A stretch of 64,000 nucleotides of DNA, taken from assembly GCA_045837725.1 (NCBI GenBank), contig JBEWZL010000089.1:62001-126000 (forward strand). Direction: 5' to 3'. This stretch comes from Vermamoeba vermiformis (Eukaryota; Tubulinea; Echinamoebida). The notes beneath the pieces were generated by a model. That model was given only the letters and a program-made list of their open reading frames with translations. It was not told the DNA's origin and ran no database searches. Position 1 is the stretch's first letter. Each line of letters starts with the position of its first letter. A program made the position numbers and the translations under genes. Below, in pieces: positions 53,683-64,000 of this stretch.

Positions 53683-54612
53683 ATGAACAAAATCGTCCTT
53701 ATTGCTCTCTTCGGTCTCATCGCTGTTGCTTTGGCCCACGGCGGTCACCATGGTCATGGTGGTCACCACGGTCACGGTGGTCATAATCCCGATTACTTCT
53801 ACCGCTTCACTGGTTCTGAAGTCATCAACGGTGTTCCCGCCGAAACCAGAATCAAGTGGATGCGCTTTGCTATGGAGACCAGATTGACCAAGTCTCCTTG
53901 CCCCTTCGACACTTTTGGTGCCGTCATTGTTAACCGCACTGATGACACTCTTGTTTGCGCTACCTTTGGCTCTCGTAGCAACACTGATCCTACCGGTCAC
54001 GCTGAGATCTCAGTCATTCGCAAGTAAGTTAAACATTTTATTTGGATCGCGAAACAAGAAAAACTGAGATTTTCTGATTTAATGGCAAAGTCTTTTTTTT
54101 TTTATGACGCACAAGTTAAAAATGGATCACGTGCTCTGTAAATTCTGTGTACTTTCGGAAACACTCTCCGTTTAAATAACTTTTATTCACTCGAATTGCA
54201 CGTTACTAACGATTTCTTGCTTAGCTGCTCTCAATTCTACCCCGGCAAGGCTTTCGACAAGACTGTTTGGCAACAACTTTCTTTGTACACCACCGGTGAA
54301 AGCTGCCCTATGTGCATGGCCGCTACTCGCTGGGCTGGTATTGGCGAGAACATTTACGCCACTAGCATTGACACACTTTACGAATTGGGCTGGACTCAAA
54401 TCATGATCAGCTCTTTGCAAGTTGATATCAAGTCTGTTGATGGCAACATCACTCCTCCCACCACTTTGATCAGCTTTGCCGATACTGCTTACTACGACGC
54501 TTACTTCGGCTACCAATTTAACTCAACCAACCCTTGCCCTGATGGTTGCGCTCGTAACGCCGCTGGTTCTTGTGCCAAGATCGTCGTCCCCGTTGCCGCT
54601 CCTGTTGCTTAA
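53683..54612 (+). CDS. Secreted deaminase-fold protein with His/Gly-rich N-terminus
   Basis: Two exons, 53683-54023 and 54225-54612, in phase, 242 residues. Signal peptide MNKIVLIALFGLIAVALA, then a HGGHHGHGGHHGHGGH stretch that could bind metal. The mature part is a cytidine/CMP-deaminase fold: FDTFGAVIVNRTDDTLVCATF, zinc motif 1 TGHAEISVIR (His and catalytic Glu) and zinc motif 2 GESCPMCMAA. This closely matches the guanine/tRNA-adenosine deaminase branch (GuaD/TadA-like). The sequence ends with Ala/Pro/Val after NPCPDGCARNAAGSC, possibly a disulfide pair. Start chosen at the ATG just before the signal peptide. A purine or nucleoside deaminase acting outside the cell or in the endosome is inferred; the substrate is unknown. 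Confidence 0.88.
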
Positions 54613-55287
54613 AAAAATAGGAAATGTACGAACTTTCTGTATCATTAAAAATTATTTAATTGCAACTTGTCGTAGAGTTCTGATTGATTTAATTTGCCGA
54701 AGACAAGTTTGACGTTATCCAAAAATCTTTCGTTTTTCTTCATTTAAATTCTCGCTGCCAAGCTCAAACACAAACACAAGCCGTTTCCAAGCTGTAACGT
54801 TCGGAAACCTGATCGACGGATTGCCATCCACCCCCTCTCAAAGTATTTTGTGGTAAGAAATACATACCTTCTACGATGTTCCCCGGCTTTGTATAGCACT
54901 ATCTGACCAACTTTTTGGTCGTCCTGTAGGTGCATGCGCATAATTATTTTTTCGTTGGAATTGATCAAATCCTTCGGAACAGATGAGAAAAATCAAAATT
55001 TGGCCTGCTCAAAAATCTAATGATGTCTAATTCAACGTGTTCGGTCTATCCAACCGGATGATGTCCCTAAAAGTTCTCCATTTTGAGCATTAGATCGGGA
55101 GCTTCGCCGCTACCTCCGAAAAATTGCAGCAAGAGTACCTGTATTGCCATTTTTCGTGACAAAGCCCAGTTCACTGGTGTAACCTTTCCAACGAACTTTA
55201 AATTTCTGTTGAATCACAAAGCTTTTATTTGTTTATTCGCTCTTTAACTGTAAACTATAAGTCGTTAGGTGACAACTTAAATTCAGA
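54613..55287. other. Intergenic, no gene seen
   Basis: 675 bp between the deaminase stop and the urea transporter ATG. Short open frames exist on both strands (for example 54744-54968 minus) but show no family resemblance or splice logic. Nothing supported. Confidence 0.4.
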
Positions 55288-57181
55288 ATGCCAAATGGCG
55301 AGGTAAGTTCTAACAAGCGAAATAACGCTTAGTAAATCAGCTGGTAGTGCAAGCTTACATTTCAACCAACGACTATACTAATTTTAATTTTGTTAGTGAA
55401 GTAACTCCTAGTCTTGCCACCCTTGAAGAAGGCAGGCCCAATGACGCGCTTGATTACACGGACGGCGGTATTAATTTATTCTTTGATAATCCTGCACCTC
55501 GCGTCGAGCTCAAAAATACAAGCCCAACAGAATCTGACGGTCTGGACGGTCCACGGACTATGCTGAAGCGAGTTAGCTCTCGAATTATTAATTCGCAAGC
55601 TCCTGCATTGCAGAGGCAGCCTTCGTTGCTCCGCACGAAGAGCGATTCTGATTCAACGACAACGACCTCATCCGATCAGCACGTGCGCTTTTCTCCTAGC
55701 GCCCGCGCGACATTACAAATAGAAGAAAGCTCAATAAGAAAATCACAAGGGTGGTTAAAATTCGGCAAATATATTATTGGAACAATGCCTGCTTGGGAGC
55801 GACAGTTGAACGAGATGGAGAGTTTTTGGGGAGCAGTGCTGCGGTTTTGGGACTCGTTCTTTCGAGGAGTCGGCCAGGTACTCATTTAAAGTAATGCATA
55901 TTAGCACGGCAGGTGACTTACTGAACTTGAAGGTTGGTTACATCAATAATTCCCTCGCCGGAGTTTGCGTGCTCGTTATTGCCTTGATCACTGAGTAAGT
56001 CAAGAACAAAGTCTTACTCATAGACGGCAATGAGCTAATTCTAACGTAAATGTAATGATTTCAAAGTACTTGGGTTGGAATTCTGGGACTGATCGGGTGC
56101 TTTTGTTCTACGCTGTTTGCTAGCTTTGCTAAGTTAAATGCCGAGCGATTTAGGTAAGATTTGGACATTCATTGTCAAGTCTAATTAATGACATGTCTCT
56201 TAGGTCGGGTCTCTTTGGTTACAACGGTTATTTACTCGGTGCAAACATGGCTGTCACGATTCTTGCAGCGTGGGACTGGAAGTCAATTCTCGTCACGGTA
56301 GTCTTGTCCCCGTTAGTTATTGTAAGAATTGGTCGCTATTTTCGCACGCAATCTCACCTTAATCTCGCCAGATATTCCAAGTTGGTTGCAGTAATATCTT
56401 CGTCAATTTTGACTCACCACCATTCGGCATTCCGTTATTGACGGTAATCTACATGATGTACCTGTGCATGTATCCGTCGAGCTTTCTTCGACCGTGGCAG
56501 AGGAGTCCTTCGCTGCCGGACTCGCGAATCGTGGATTACCAAGTCACAGCTGACCTAGTGTTTGAAGGCATGGGTGCTAGCATTGCCGAGACTTTTTTCA
56601 CATCAAACACTTGGTCGTAAGTAGTCGAGATTCTGACTGAATATGTTCCAACTGTAACGCGTGTACTAGTGCCATTGCGTTTCTTGCATTGCTCCTGCTT
56701 CGGTCCCCTCAGTACTTGATAGCTGCAGTTACTGGTGCTGTGTTCGGCAATCTCACATTGTTCTTGCTTGGAGTCAACGCGGTCAACATACGGAATGGAC
56801 TATGGGGCTGGAATGCAGTACTGACAGGTGATTCATTTTCAAACCTCCGTCAGTTATTACATTTCTTATCGAATCTTTTTCTTAGGACTCGCGCTCTACG
56901 GTGAGTTTTTAGAGCACAATTGGCGTTCGTGGCTTTACACGGCGTACGCGGTCATTGGTACGACGGTCATTCAAGTTGGCATGATCGCACTGTTTCAAGT
57001 GTGGGGCATTCCGATGTCTAATATATCGTACACCATCGTGTGCATTATGTTCATGACCGCTAGGAAGAGCATACCAGGCTTGCAAGAGAAGACTGGTGAG
57101 CAAGTGCCAGCAGATCCCGCGCAACTGAGAAAAGAGGAATTTGCGAAGAGGCGAGCGGTGTCAAGATTTATGAAAGTGTAA
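55288..57181 (+). CDS. Urea transporter (UT/SLC14 family) with long N-terminal extension
   Basis: Eight exons: 55288-55302 (MPNGE), 55341-55877, 55933-55994, 56067-56153, 56204-56321, 56372-56616, 56670-56827, 56886-57181; in phase, 505 residues. The first about 150 residues are hydrophilic with Ser/Thr/Pro-rich stretches. The channel follows: FFRGVGQVGYINNSLAGVCV (the family FRG-x-x-Q-V...NN signature), SGLFGYNGYLLGANMA, then in the second half NIRNGLWGWNAVLTGLALYG. The two LFGYNG / LWGWNA repeats reflect the internal pseudo-symmetry of UT channels. It lets urea cross the plasma membrane down its gradient. UT genes are known from bacteria, animals and scattered protists. The N-terminal extension is unusual and may be regulatory. 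Confidence 0.9.
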
Positions 57182-57587
57182 ATATATTTATTTAATTCGA
57201 TGTAAAGGTGAAAAGGAATATTCCTGAAGATTGCAAGCCCGCTTAAAATAGTTACAGGCGTTCGCCGGCGAAGGTAAGGTAGCCAGCTTTAACCTGAAGT
57301 ACGATGTCATTCATTTGCTTACCGGTTAACTGTTTCGAGCCTTCCGTCCGTTCGCAGAGACCAGACAAAAAAGGAGCAAAATCGCCGTTTTTTTTTGAAT
57401 CACGTTGCGAAATCAAAATCTATTTTATCGTTAGTCCCTACACCATCAAACTCAAGAGTACGAAGTTATTGGGTTAAGATGTACTCTACGAGGTAAAATA
57501 ATCTACTTGATCTAGCATCATTAATATTGTAAAGCGATCGTATCGATTATTAATGCTTCTTATTAAGTGACGATTTTTTCGTTGAGG
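57182..57587. other. Intergenic, no gene seen
   Basis: 406 bp between the urea transporter stop and the next ATG. No supported feature. Confidence 0.45.
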
Positions 57588-58486
57588 ATGGCAAGAGCAA
57601 TTCTAAAGCCAGAGCATCCGAGGACGATAATGAATGCTGCCAAATTGGATCTCACGACCTTTGCAAAGTGCAGGAAATTCATTGCCATTGTGGATATTTA
57701 TTTATTTTAATATTTTTATACGCTGGCTTGGCTGGCTTTATCGTCATGGCTTTTGCTCTGGCTAACGCGAACAATTGGATTTATGAACAAAATCAATGCT
57801 ATAGTGCCTATGTTACCAAGCAAGCACAGTGCGTTTTACAACAATTAGTAGTCGATAATACTACTACTGCCGGGCGCACTCAGTTTTACTGGATCGCTCA
57901 CACTTTGGAATTCCCTAACGTGCGGTTACGCGCTTGGCCTGATTGCCGGTTTATTATAAGAGACTACGAAGGTCTTCCAGAGCAATCATACGGTGCGAAT
58001 CTTACAACTGGAGCAACGGTGGACTGCTGGGTGCCTGACAATTACGGAGATGCACCCGTGAACTCGACCACAGATTCTGTTCTCACGACGACTGTATGGG
58101 AGAGCAACACGGCTACTTATGGATTTAAAGTTGCCCTCGGTCTTGCTATTTCATTTGTTGGATTATTTGCCCTCTTGTCTTACGTGACGATCGCTTTCTC
58201 TAAAAAGATGCGCGAGAGTTGCTGGGTCAAAGAACGAAGCGACAATGTGCGAGAAACGTGTCACGCTAACGGACGCAATTTTTGGAACCCTCTCAACTTC
58301 TTCTGCACGGCAAACCCGCTGTTTTGCTTGAAGTTCTGCATCCCCTTGTTGACGCTTTGGAAATTGGTCTGGAACATCATCGTAGTCGCAGCTGCTATTG
58401 TTCTAGCAGTAATTTTACTCATTATCTTCGTGTTCCCTAGCTACGGCTCATCGTACAACTACAACTATCGGTACAGCGGTTGGTAA
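57588..58486 (+). CDS. Integral membrane protein with Cys-rich lumenal loop, unknown function
   Basis: Single exon. From the ATG at 57588 the frame reads MARAILKPEHPRTIMNAA...FAKCRKFIAIVDIYLF and stops; the downstream frame continues ILIFLYAGLAGFIVMAFALA to the TAA at 58486. The two halves join naturally within an A/T-rich run near 57700-57715, so a one-base indel in the sequence is likely. About 298 residues. TM1 is followed by a loop of about 120 residues with Cys and N-x-T sites (NTTTAG, NLTTG, NSTTD), then TM2 (ALGLAISFVGLFALLSYVTI), a Cys-rich cytosolic loop (ETCHANGRNFWNP, FFCTANPLFCLKFC) and TM3 (WNIIVVAAAIVLAVILLII), ending in SYNYNYRYSGW. The family is not recognised. Confidence 0.6.
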
Positions 58487-58741
58487 ATCAGCACGGAGTT
58501 AATTCGTTGTTGTTGTTGTAAAATAAAGTATATTTTGTACACGAGCATTATTATTACTAAGGATGTAATATAAGTCCATTAGTTACGTAATCGAAAACTT
58601 GCCTTTTTTGGTGCAATATCGGTGGATTCGTCCTAATCGAGCAGTTCAAATTTATGCCGAGCCAAACGGCCAGATTATTAATTTTGTGATACGAACTGGT
58701 ACCTCAATGCATCGTAATGCAGCTGTACTGCGGTAGAGGTG

Positions 58742-61700
58742 ATGGAATCCAAATACAAAACGATGAAAAACAGAAAAACGAAAGAAAGCGAAGGTAGAGC
58801 GAAGTTCGTACGATTTAGCGAGTCGGTAAGCATAAAATATAATGTTGAAAATATTTATAATCGACTGGTTCATTAATTACGGTATTTAAATTAAGAACCT
58901 CATTGCCAGCTTTGTTAATGACGTACCCATTACGGCCGATAGTGCCAAACCAGTAAGACAATTTTCTTCGAGTCGATTTGTTGGCCCTGTCATTAGCGTA
59001 AGTTTAATTAATCGCGAAAAAAATTAATTAACTAATCTGGCAAAAGGTGCAATCAATTTTCGAGAGCTGTGTCGAATATGCCTTATTTCCAATCAATCCA
59101 TACCCGAAAAAATATAGCCAGCAGAAAATATTCAAAAAAATAGAAAAACTCTTCAACTTACCTACATCCGAGGCTAGTGCAAGGTTGCAACCTTTAGCAG
59201 GATATCAGGTATGTCTTTGATCGCGCTTATCTCGTTAAGTTTGATATTTATGCGGTTCCAGTCCGTTCAATTGCGCTTAGAAGCTCAATTCGCAATGCTC
59301 GATCGACATCCGTTCTACTCTCCGCAATCCTTTGAAGAAAATGCCAAATATGAACTATGGCGAGAACAACAACGAGTTCGCATCCGTAAAACACAAACGA
59401 AAATAGAACAGAAACTGGTAAGATTTTTTTCCTCGCGATCCTTTTTTTGACACTTGTCTCGTTGTAGGAGCACGCCAATACACCTCGCATTCCAGAAAAA
59501 AATTATAATCATATTGAAGAAAGGTAAGGAGCAGCGCATTTGCTTTGGCGTGGCTAACAAACGCTGGTCTCAGGATCCAATATGAATTTTTGTTGCGGCT
59601 CTTAGTTTCTGCGAGTAGTGGCCGAGAGGAAGAAGCTAAAAATCGGGTTAAATTGGTAATAACAAATTTATTCGCTTAATTATGCAATTTTCTGACAATT
59701 AATTTGATTTATTAGGAGCCATTTTTGAATAGGCTACAGCAATATATTACCTCACTCGAAGACGAAGCGCTAATAGACTTAATCAGTTTTATAGAGAAAG
59801 GTAATTGGTACTGCGTGCAGACCGTGCATTATTAATGCATCATCAAATAGATAATGAAGCTTCATCAGTCAAGCGGTACCTGACGCCGCTGAATTCATTC
59901 TCGTACTGGCTATTAGAAGAATATGAAGAGAGGACAGGACTAGGAAGGTTATATAGGCACACGGGGTAAGCTCATAACAGTCTATAGTCTACGGCACTGA
60001 CGAAGTGTCCCAGGCTGCTTCATTTGTTGTTAACAACGAACAACTTCTCGCGTGAAAGGTTGGCGTTGATATTGTGGCAAATGCAGTTGTGCGCCAAAGA
60101 AGTCAAACGAAACACTTACAATAGAATCGAGGTACGTAGAACAATGTTGACGTCGATGCGATCTCACACGTGCTATTGTAGTTGGATGACTTTCGCAACA
60201 TTACAGAAATGTTAACCAAAGATACAGACCACATGATGCTGAATTTGTTCCGCTACTACGGTGACGACAAGCTCGGGGCTAATTTGCTCAACAAAATATT
60301 GGTCACGCTCTTTGAAACGAGCAAGGCGTTGAAGATGGAGATATTTAAGTCCATCAATTATCAAGAAGTAATCATCTTCAGTTTGGAGGTGTGTAAAGCT
60401 ATTGCCACGGAGTTGAGTCCCGCGAAATTCTAATTAGTTTGCAAATAGTATTCGATACGCAGTTTGTACCGCGATCTTCTTGCGAGTTGCGAAGAAGAAA
60501 GAGAGGCAATCACGAGAAATCCCGAGACGAGTGCCACTGACGAGGACAAGCTGCTCGAGAAAGAGATCGAGTCGAAGATGGAAGATTTGACCTCTATTCC
60601 CACTTTTCCTGGTAGGTACTTGAATGCTACTCCATCAACCATTACTAACGTTATCGCACAGGAGCTAACAAGCGGAGCGACAGAAGTTTGTCGCCGAAGC
60701 AGCTGTCTGCCATGTGCCGCCTCGTTCCCTCAGCTGTGACCAAAGCAGCGAGCTACAACGACATATTCAGCACACTCGATATCGATCTGCAGGCTGAGTG
60801 TCGCCGATATTTTGTCAAATTGTTGACTGAAGATGTGAAGAGGCTAGTGGAGGGCCGCACTGTTGAGGTGTCGTGCATGGACCTGCTCGATCTCTGCAGC
60901 AATTTTTATGATTTTAAAAAGCAATTCGAGGCGACGATAGACGAGTAAGTTGCTGTCAAGTGCAGGCTTAAGCGAGAACTAATGCTCTTACAGACTGGAA
61001 CAAATAGGCGTAGGAGACATCACCGTTCAAACTCTATTCGGTATGTTGAAGAAGTATTGGGCCATCGAGTCTTTGGAGTCGTTGAAGTTGACCTTTGCCA
61101 AATGGCTCTTTAAAGAGAAGGTAAGTTTCAGTGCATAGAATCGCTTGTCCGTTAACTCTTCGTGCAGTGGGAGGAGCGCGAAAAGCCGATCATATCGATC
61201 GATCAACTTTTCAAAGCATTTGAAGAGTACTGCAAAGTCATCAAACAACTCGAAGACAGAGACATATTTGACGATAACGAAGGCATGCGCAAAGAGTTGC
61301 GAGGCGTAAGTTAATCGTATAATATATCCGGTTCATTGCTCTAACATTACACACGCAGTTGATTGGTCTGGCGATCAAGTCCTACGCCGAGCAAGTGTAC
61401 AACATGTACTTGCACAGCTTTCCATCCAAAATTCACGATGACTTGCATAACTTGCTCGTGCCCAGAGCTGAAAACTTGACCAAGAAAGCCAAGCGGTACG
61501 TTCTACTTGTTACAATATTCGAGTCTAATAATAGCGTTCTAGGGAGTCTGCATCCATAGAAGACCGCTTGAAGTCGCTGAAAACAGCGTCTACTCCAGAC
61601 CTGCGCGTTGACAGCCCGAAGAATGCCGAGGTCGAAAATGCAATCAGGTGGCTGGCTCCAAAAATTACACCCGCGAAGAAAGTTATGAAGTTTTGGCGAT

Positions 61701-62390
61701 CGAACAGAGTGGAGATAACCGGAGCGGTAAGTCTATTTCCACAACGGATCCGTACTTAAAACTTCCAGATGTGCTCACAAATCAACACGATATCGTTCCT
61801 GCTCGAGCGCACGATTGAATTCAACAATCAAACTAAGTTGGAGACGGGTCTGTCGGGCGTCATCACCATGTTAGAACAGTTGGAGTTTTCAATGCTCAAA
61901 ATGATTGCTTATTGCGTACGTGCCTATTGTGTCACGACGCTTGCTACTTTGCTAACTCACATTGCTCAGTTCAACGCACTCATTCCTGAGCTCGTGTTGC
62001 AAATGAAGTCATTTTCTGCGGCCACGCAGGAGGTTTCGAGTTACTTGCAAGCGCAGTTCAGCGCGCTACAAGTCCATCCAAAAGCACGTGCCACATTGCG
62101 CGAGATATCATTGCTATTATTGGAAAGTGTTGTAAGTTATTTAACTGAGCGTATTTATTATTGAGTTTCCGCGCTAACTCTGTGGCTAGGGCAAGGTCAG
62201 CAACAAGGAGATGCTGTCGGAGCTGCGCATGTTGTACAAGGATTATATCACCTCGTCAACACCAATCAATACAGAACTATTGAAAACTTGGGGAGGTGTA
62301 GAAGGCAACGATAATTTGTCAACGAGTGCAGATTCACTCATCCGTACTGCCTCTTTCAAGCTTGATAGCAAAAAGAAAAAACCTTTGTAA
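58742..62390 (+). CDS. Large helical protein, family not recognised
   Basis: Nineteen exons: 58742-58825, 58896-58997, 59047-59208, 59262-59417, 59468-59523, 59574-59655, 59716-59800, 59851-59965, 60014-60131, 60182-60388, 60449-60611, 60662-60944, 60994-61120, 61168-61305, 61359-61495, 61543-61726, 61769-61915, 61970-62131, 62190-62390; in phase, 902 residues. The basic N-terminus (KTMKNRKTKESEGRAK) is followed by mostly helical sequence without membrane segments or catalytic motifs (YWLLEEYEERTG, FRNITEMLTKDTDHMMLNLF, MCSQINTISFLLERTIEFNN). It ends in a basic tail (SKKKKPL). Rod-like tethering proteins such as MUN-domain or exocyst subunits have this look, but no diagnostic motif was seen. 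Donor of the exon ending 60388 is uncertain; an in-phase alternative is GTAATC at 60368. Confidence 0.7.
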
Positions 62391-62781
62391 ATAAACGATC
62401 GAGTAAGGTACCCTTCATGAGCTCAGATCGTTTCGAACGCCTGGTGGTTATAGAACGGAATAATTTGTTTGTCTGCACCGAAAAAAATCTTCCCGCCAGG
62501 AATGCAAGTAATAACGCGAATGTTGATCTATGGTGCAACAGAAGTCAGCCGAACAATTTCTGCTACGCTTATTTTTGCGCAGCGCAGGGTTGATCACAAG
62601 AACAGAACAAAGTAAACAGAACGATACGTCCGATAGGTAATGAAACATCCTTTAAATTAGCTCAAGAATAATTAAATATACGTGTTAATTATATTTTTCG
62701 TGCCCACTAAATTGAATTAATTTTTTTGACAAATATTGTTTTGATCCGGATTTAATTTTGATTCAGAATACAGGCCGTAGA
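62391..62781. other. Intergenic, no gene seen
   Basis: About 390 bp. Two overlapping short minus-strand frames (62356-62648) show no family features. The last part before the next ATG contains a TTCAG acceptor-like site (62766), so a 5' UTR intron is possible. Confidence 0.4.
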
Positions 62782-64000
62782 ATGAATGTTGCCAATATTA
62801 CAATGGACAAATACACCAGTCAGCTAGCAGATTCTGTTTACAAACATGAATTTACGGAGCTGCTTCAAAAACTCATTGCCGACTACTACAACGTAAACAA
62901 CCTTCCGTATCAATTGCAAACAATCGGCTCTCATGTACACGGAGCGTTACCTTTGGCTCCTGGCCAAGGCTCGGTTACACCGGTTCTCTACCATCTTCTG
63001 GGAGATTTAGAAGGCACGGAACTCTTCACCAATTTTAAGCAATGGGTGACTTCCTTGATTGCAGCTTTTGGGGACCAAGAAAAAAAGCTCGGGGCTATTG
63101 TGCAAGGTAAACTCAATGGCTCGTTTTCGGTTTTGCAGGACTAATGCCTTTCGCAGTGTCGGGATATGGCAAAACACATCTTGCTCGGACGTACACGAGT
63201 ACTCATCGTGCTATTTACATTCTATTTACCAATGAACTTGCATCGGCAGATGACGCACGGAATCACCAAGACAATAAGAGAAAAGTACTTGAGTTCTTCG
63301 ATGAAAAGTTTGCTGCTTTTAAAGACGCTGAGACCTGCCTTAAAAACGTAAGTGATATGGCTTGGTGACTCGCGTTAATGTGTTGCTGTGTTAGGTCAAC
63401 TTGGACGACAGCTCTGTAGTCGAGAAAGAGTTCGCTCGAGTTCTGCGAGTGTCAGAGTTGTGTCGAAGAATTGTTAGATTGTTTTTACTCGCTGCCGTGG
63501 AGTATTACACTGACTTCATCGAGAGTAAGTTAGATTTCATCTTTTCAGCTTCATAACCCTTTTTCTTCAGTCGCAACACCCCTGATCACCGCGTTTCATC
63601 CTGTCGGCAATGGAACAGCCCCCGATCATCCAGATGTGCTGAAGCTCGGCTCTCTTCTCTTTAATAACAAGTGCCTATACTTTTTCCTCAACAGCAAGCT
63701 CCCATCGCTGTACACTCATTACTACAATGACATGTGGTGGGATAGCTACATCGAATACGTTCGAAATCGTCAATCAGAGTACAGAATCTGCGCTATCTTT
63801 TGCGACGAGGTCCATGGAGTACTTAAGCGACATGTTGGACTTTGTTTGCACGAAAATGTTCACCAAGCTATCCCTAGAGATTTGCCAGTGTGTAGTAGCA
63901 AGCAAGGCAACTTGAAGCAGATCTTCGACTCCTATGATGTGGACAAAGATGGCTATTTGCTCTTGGCAGACTTCGAACGGCTTTGCAATGAAAGTTTGCT
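62782..64000 (+). CDS. EF-hand-containing protein, 3' end beyond window
   Basis: Exons 62782-63106, 63139-63347, 63395-63524 and 63571 to the window edge; phases agree. The N-terminal 340 residues are helical (YTSQLADSVYKHEFTELLQK, NELASADDARNHQDNKRKVL, EYYTDFIE) with no domain recognised. Near the edge is a canonical EF-hand loop DVDKDGYLLLADF (Asp at 1, 3 and 5, Gly at 6, Leu at 8, Asp at 12), so it probably binds calcium. The 63107-63138 intron is only 32 nt. In the last exon a second frame (63727-63915) also reads as plausible helix, so the exact protein between about 63760 and 63915 is uncertain. Start is the first in-frame ATG; an upstream exon cannot be excluded. Confidence 0.6.

Overview
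The window is a gene-dense, intron-rich stretch of nuclear DNA from a unicellular eukaryote. Introns are mostly 45-60 nt with GT-AG ends; many donors read GTACGT, and a CTAAC, CTAAT or CTGAC branch-point-like motif usually lies 8-25 nt before the acceptor. TAA, TAG and TGA all act as stops, so the code is standard. The gene set (DOCK/zizimin exchange factor, GCN2, RBR ligase, MORC ATPases, an ankyrin gene with an F-box-like start, PA-7TM protein, urea transporter) fits a free-living amoeboid protist, possibly Amoebozoa. That placement is inference and no species is claimed. I saw no retroelement, DNA transposon, CRISPR array, rRNA or convincing tRNA gene.

Layout. 1-12.4 kb: a SPRY/F-box protein (5' end outside the window), then on the minus strand an OMA1-type mitochondrial protease, a family A DNA polymerase of the theta/nu group with an RNase H-like N-terminus, a 26-residue-repeat protein, eIF2 beta and a ZIP metal transporter. 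12.6-24.4 kb (plus): an Ariadne-type RBR ubiquitin ligase with an EF-hand-like N-terminus, and a DOCK-family protein of about 2,280 residues in some 25 exons. 24.6-39.4 kb (minus): an intronless ankyrin gene, a PA-domain seven-membrane-segment protein, the eIF2-alpha kinase GCN2 (26 exons, 1,657 residues), a helical protein with an F-box-like start, and a leucine-rich-repeat protein. 39.4-44.6 kb: a divergent HSPA14/Ssz1-like Hsp70 and a convergent mitochondrial PPR protein. 44.9-50.8 kb: two tandem MORC ATPase genes sharing gene-conversion-like tracts. 50.9-64 kb (plus): a serine carboxypeptidase, a secreted His-rich deaminase-like protein, a urea transporter, a membrane protein, an unrecognised 902-residue helical protein, and the 5' part of an EF-hand protein.

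Common themes are modest. Translation control is represented by eIF2 beta, GCN2 and a ribosome-associated Hsp70 relative, and mitochondria by OMA1 and the PPR protein, but there is no operon-like logic. Intergenic gaps are short: 38 bp between the ATGs of the LRR/Hsp70 divergent pair and 33 bp between the stops of the Hsp70/PPR convergent pair. For most genes the exon models add up to whole codons. Five genes each show one or more one-base phase breaks inside otherwise intact protein, which most likely marks residual assembly indels.
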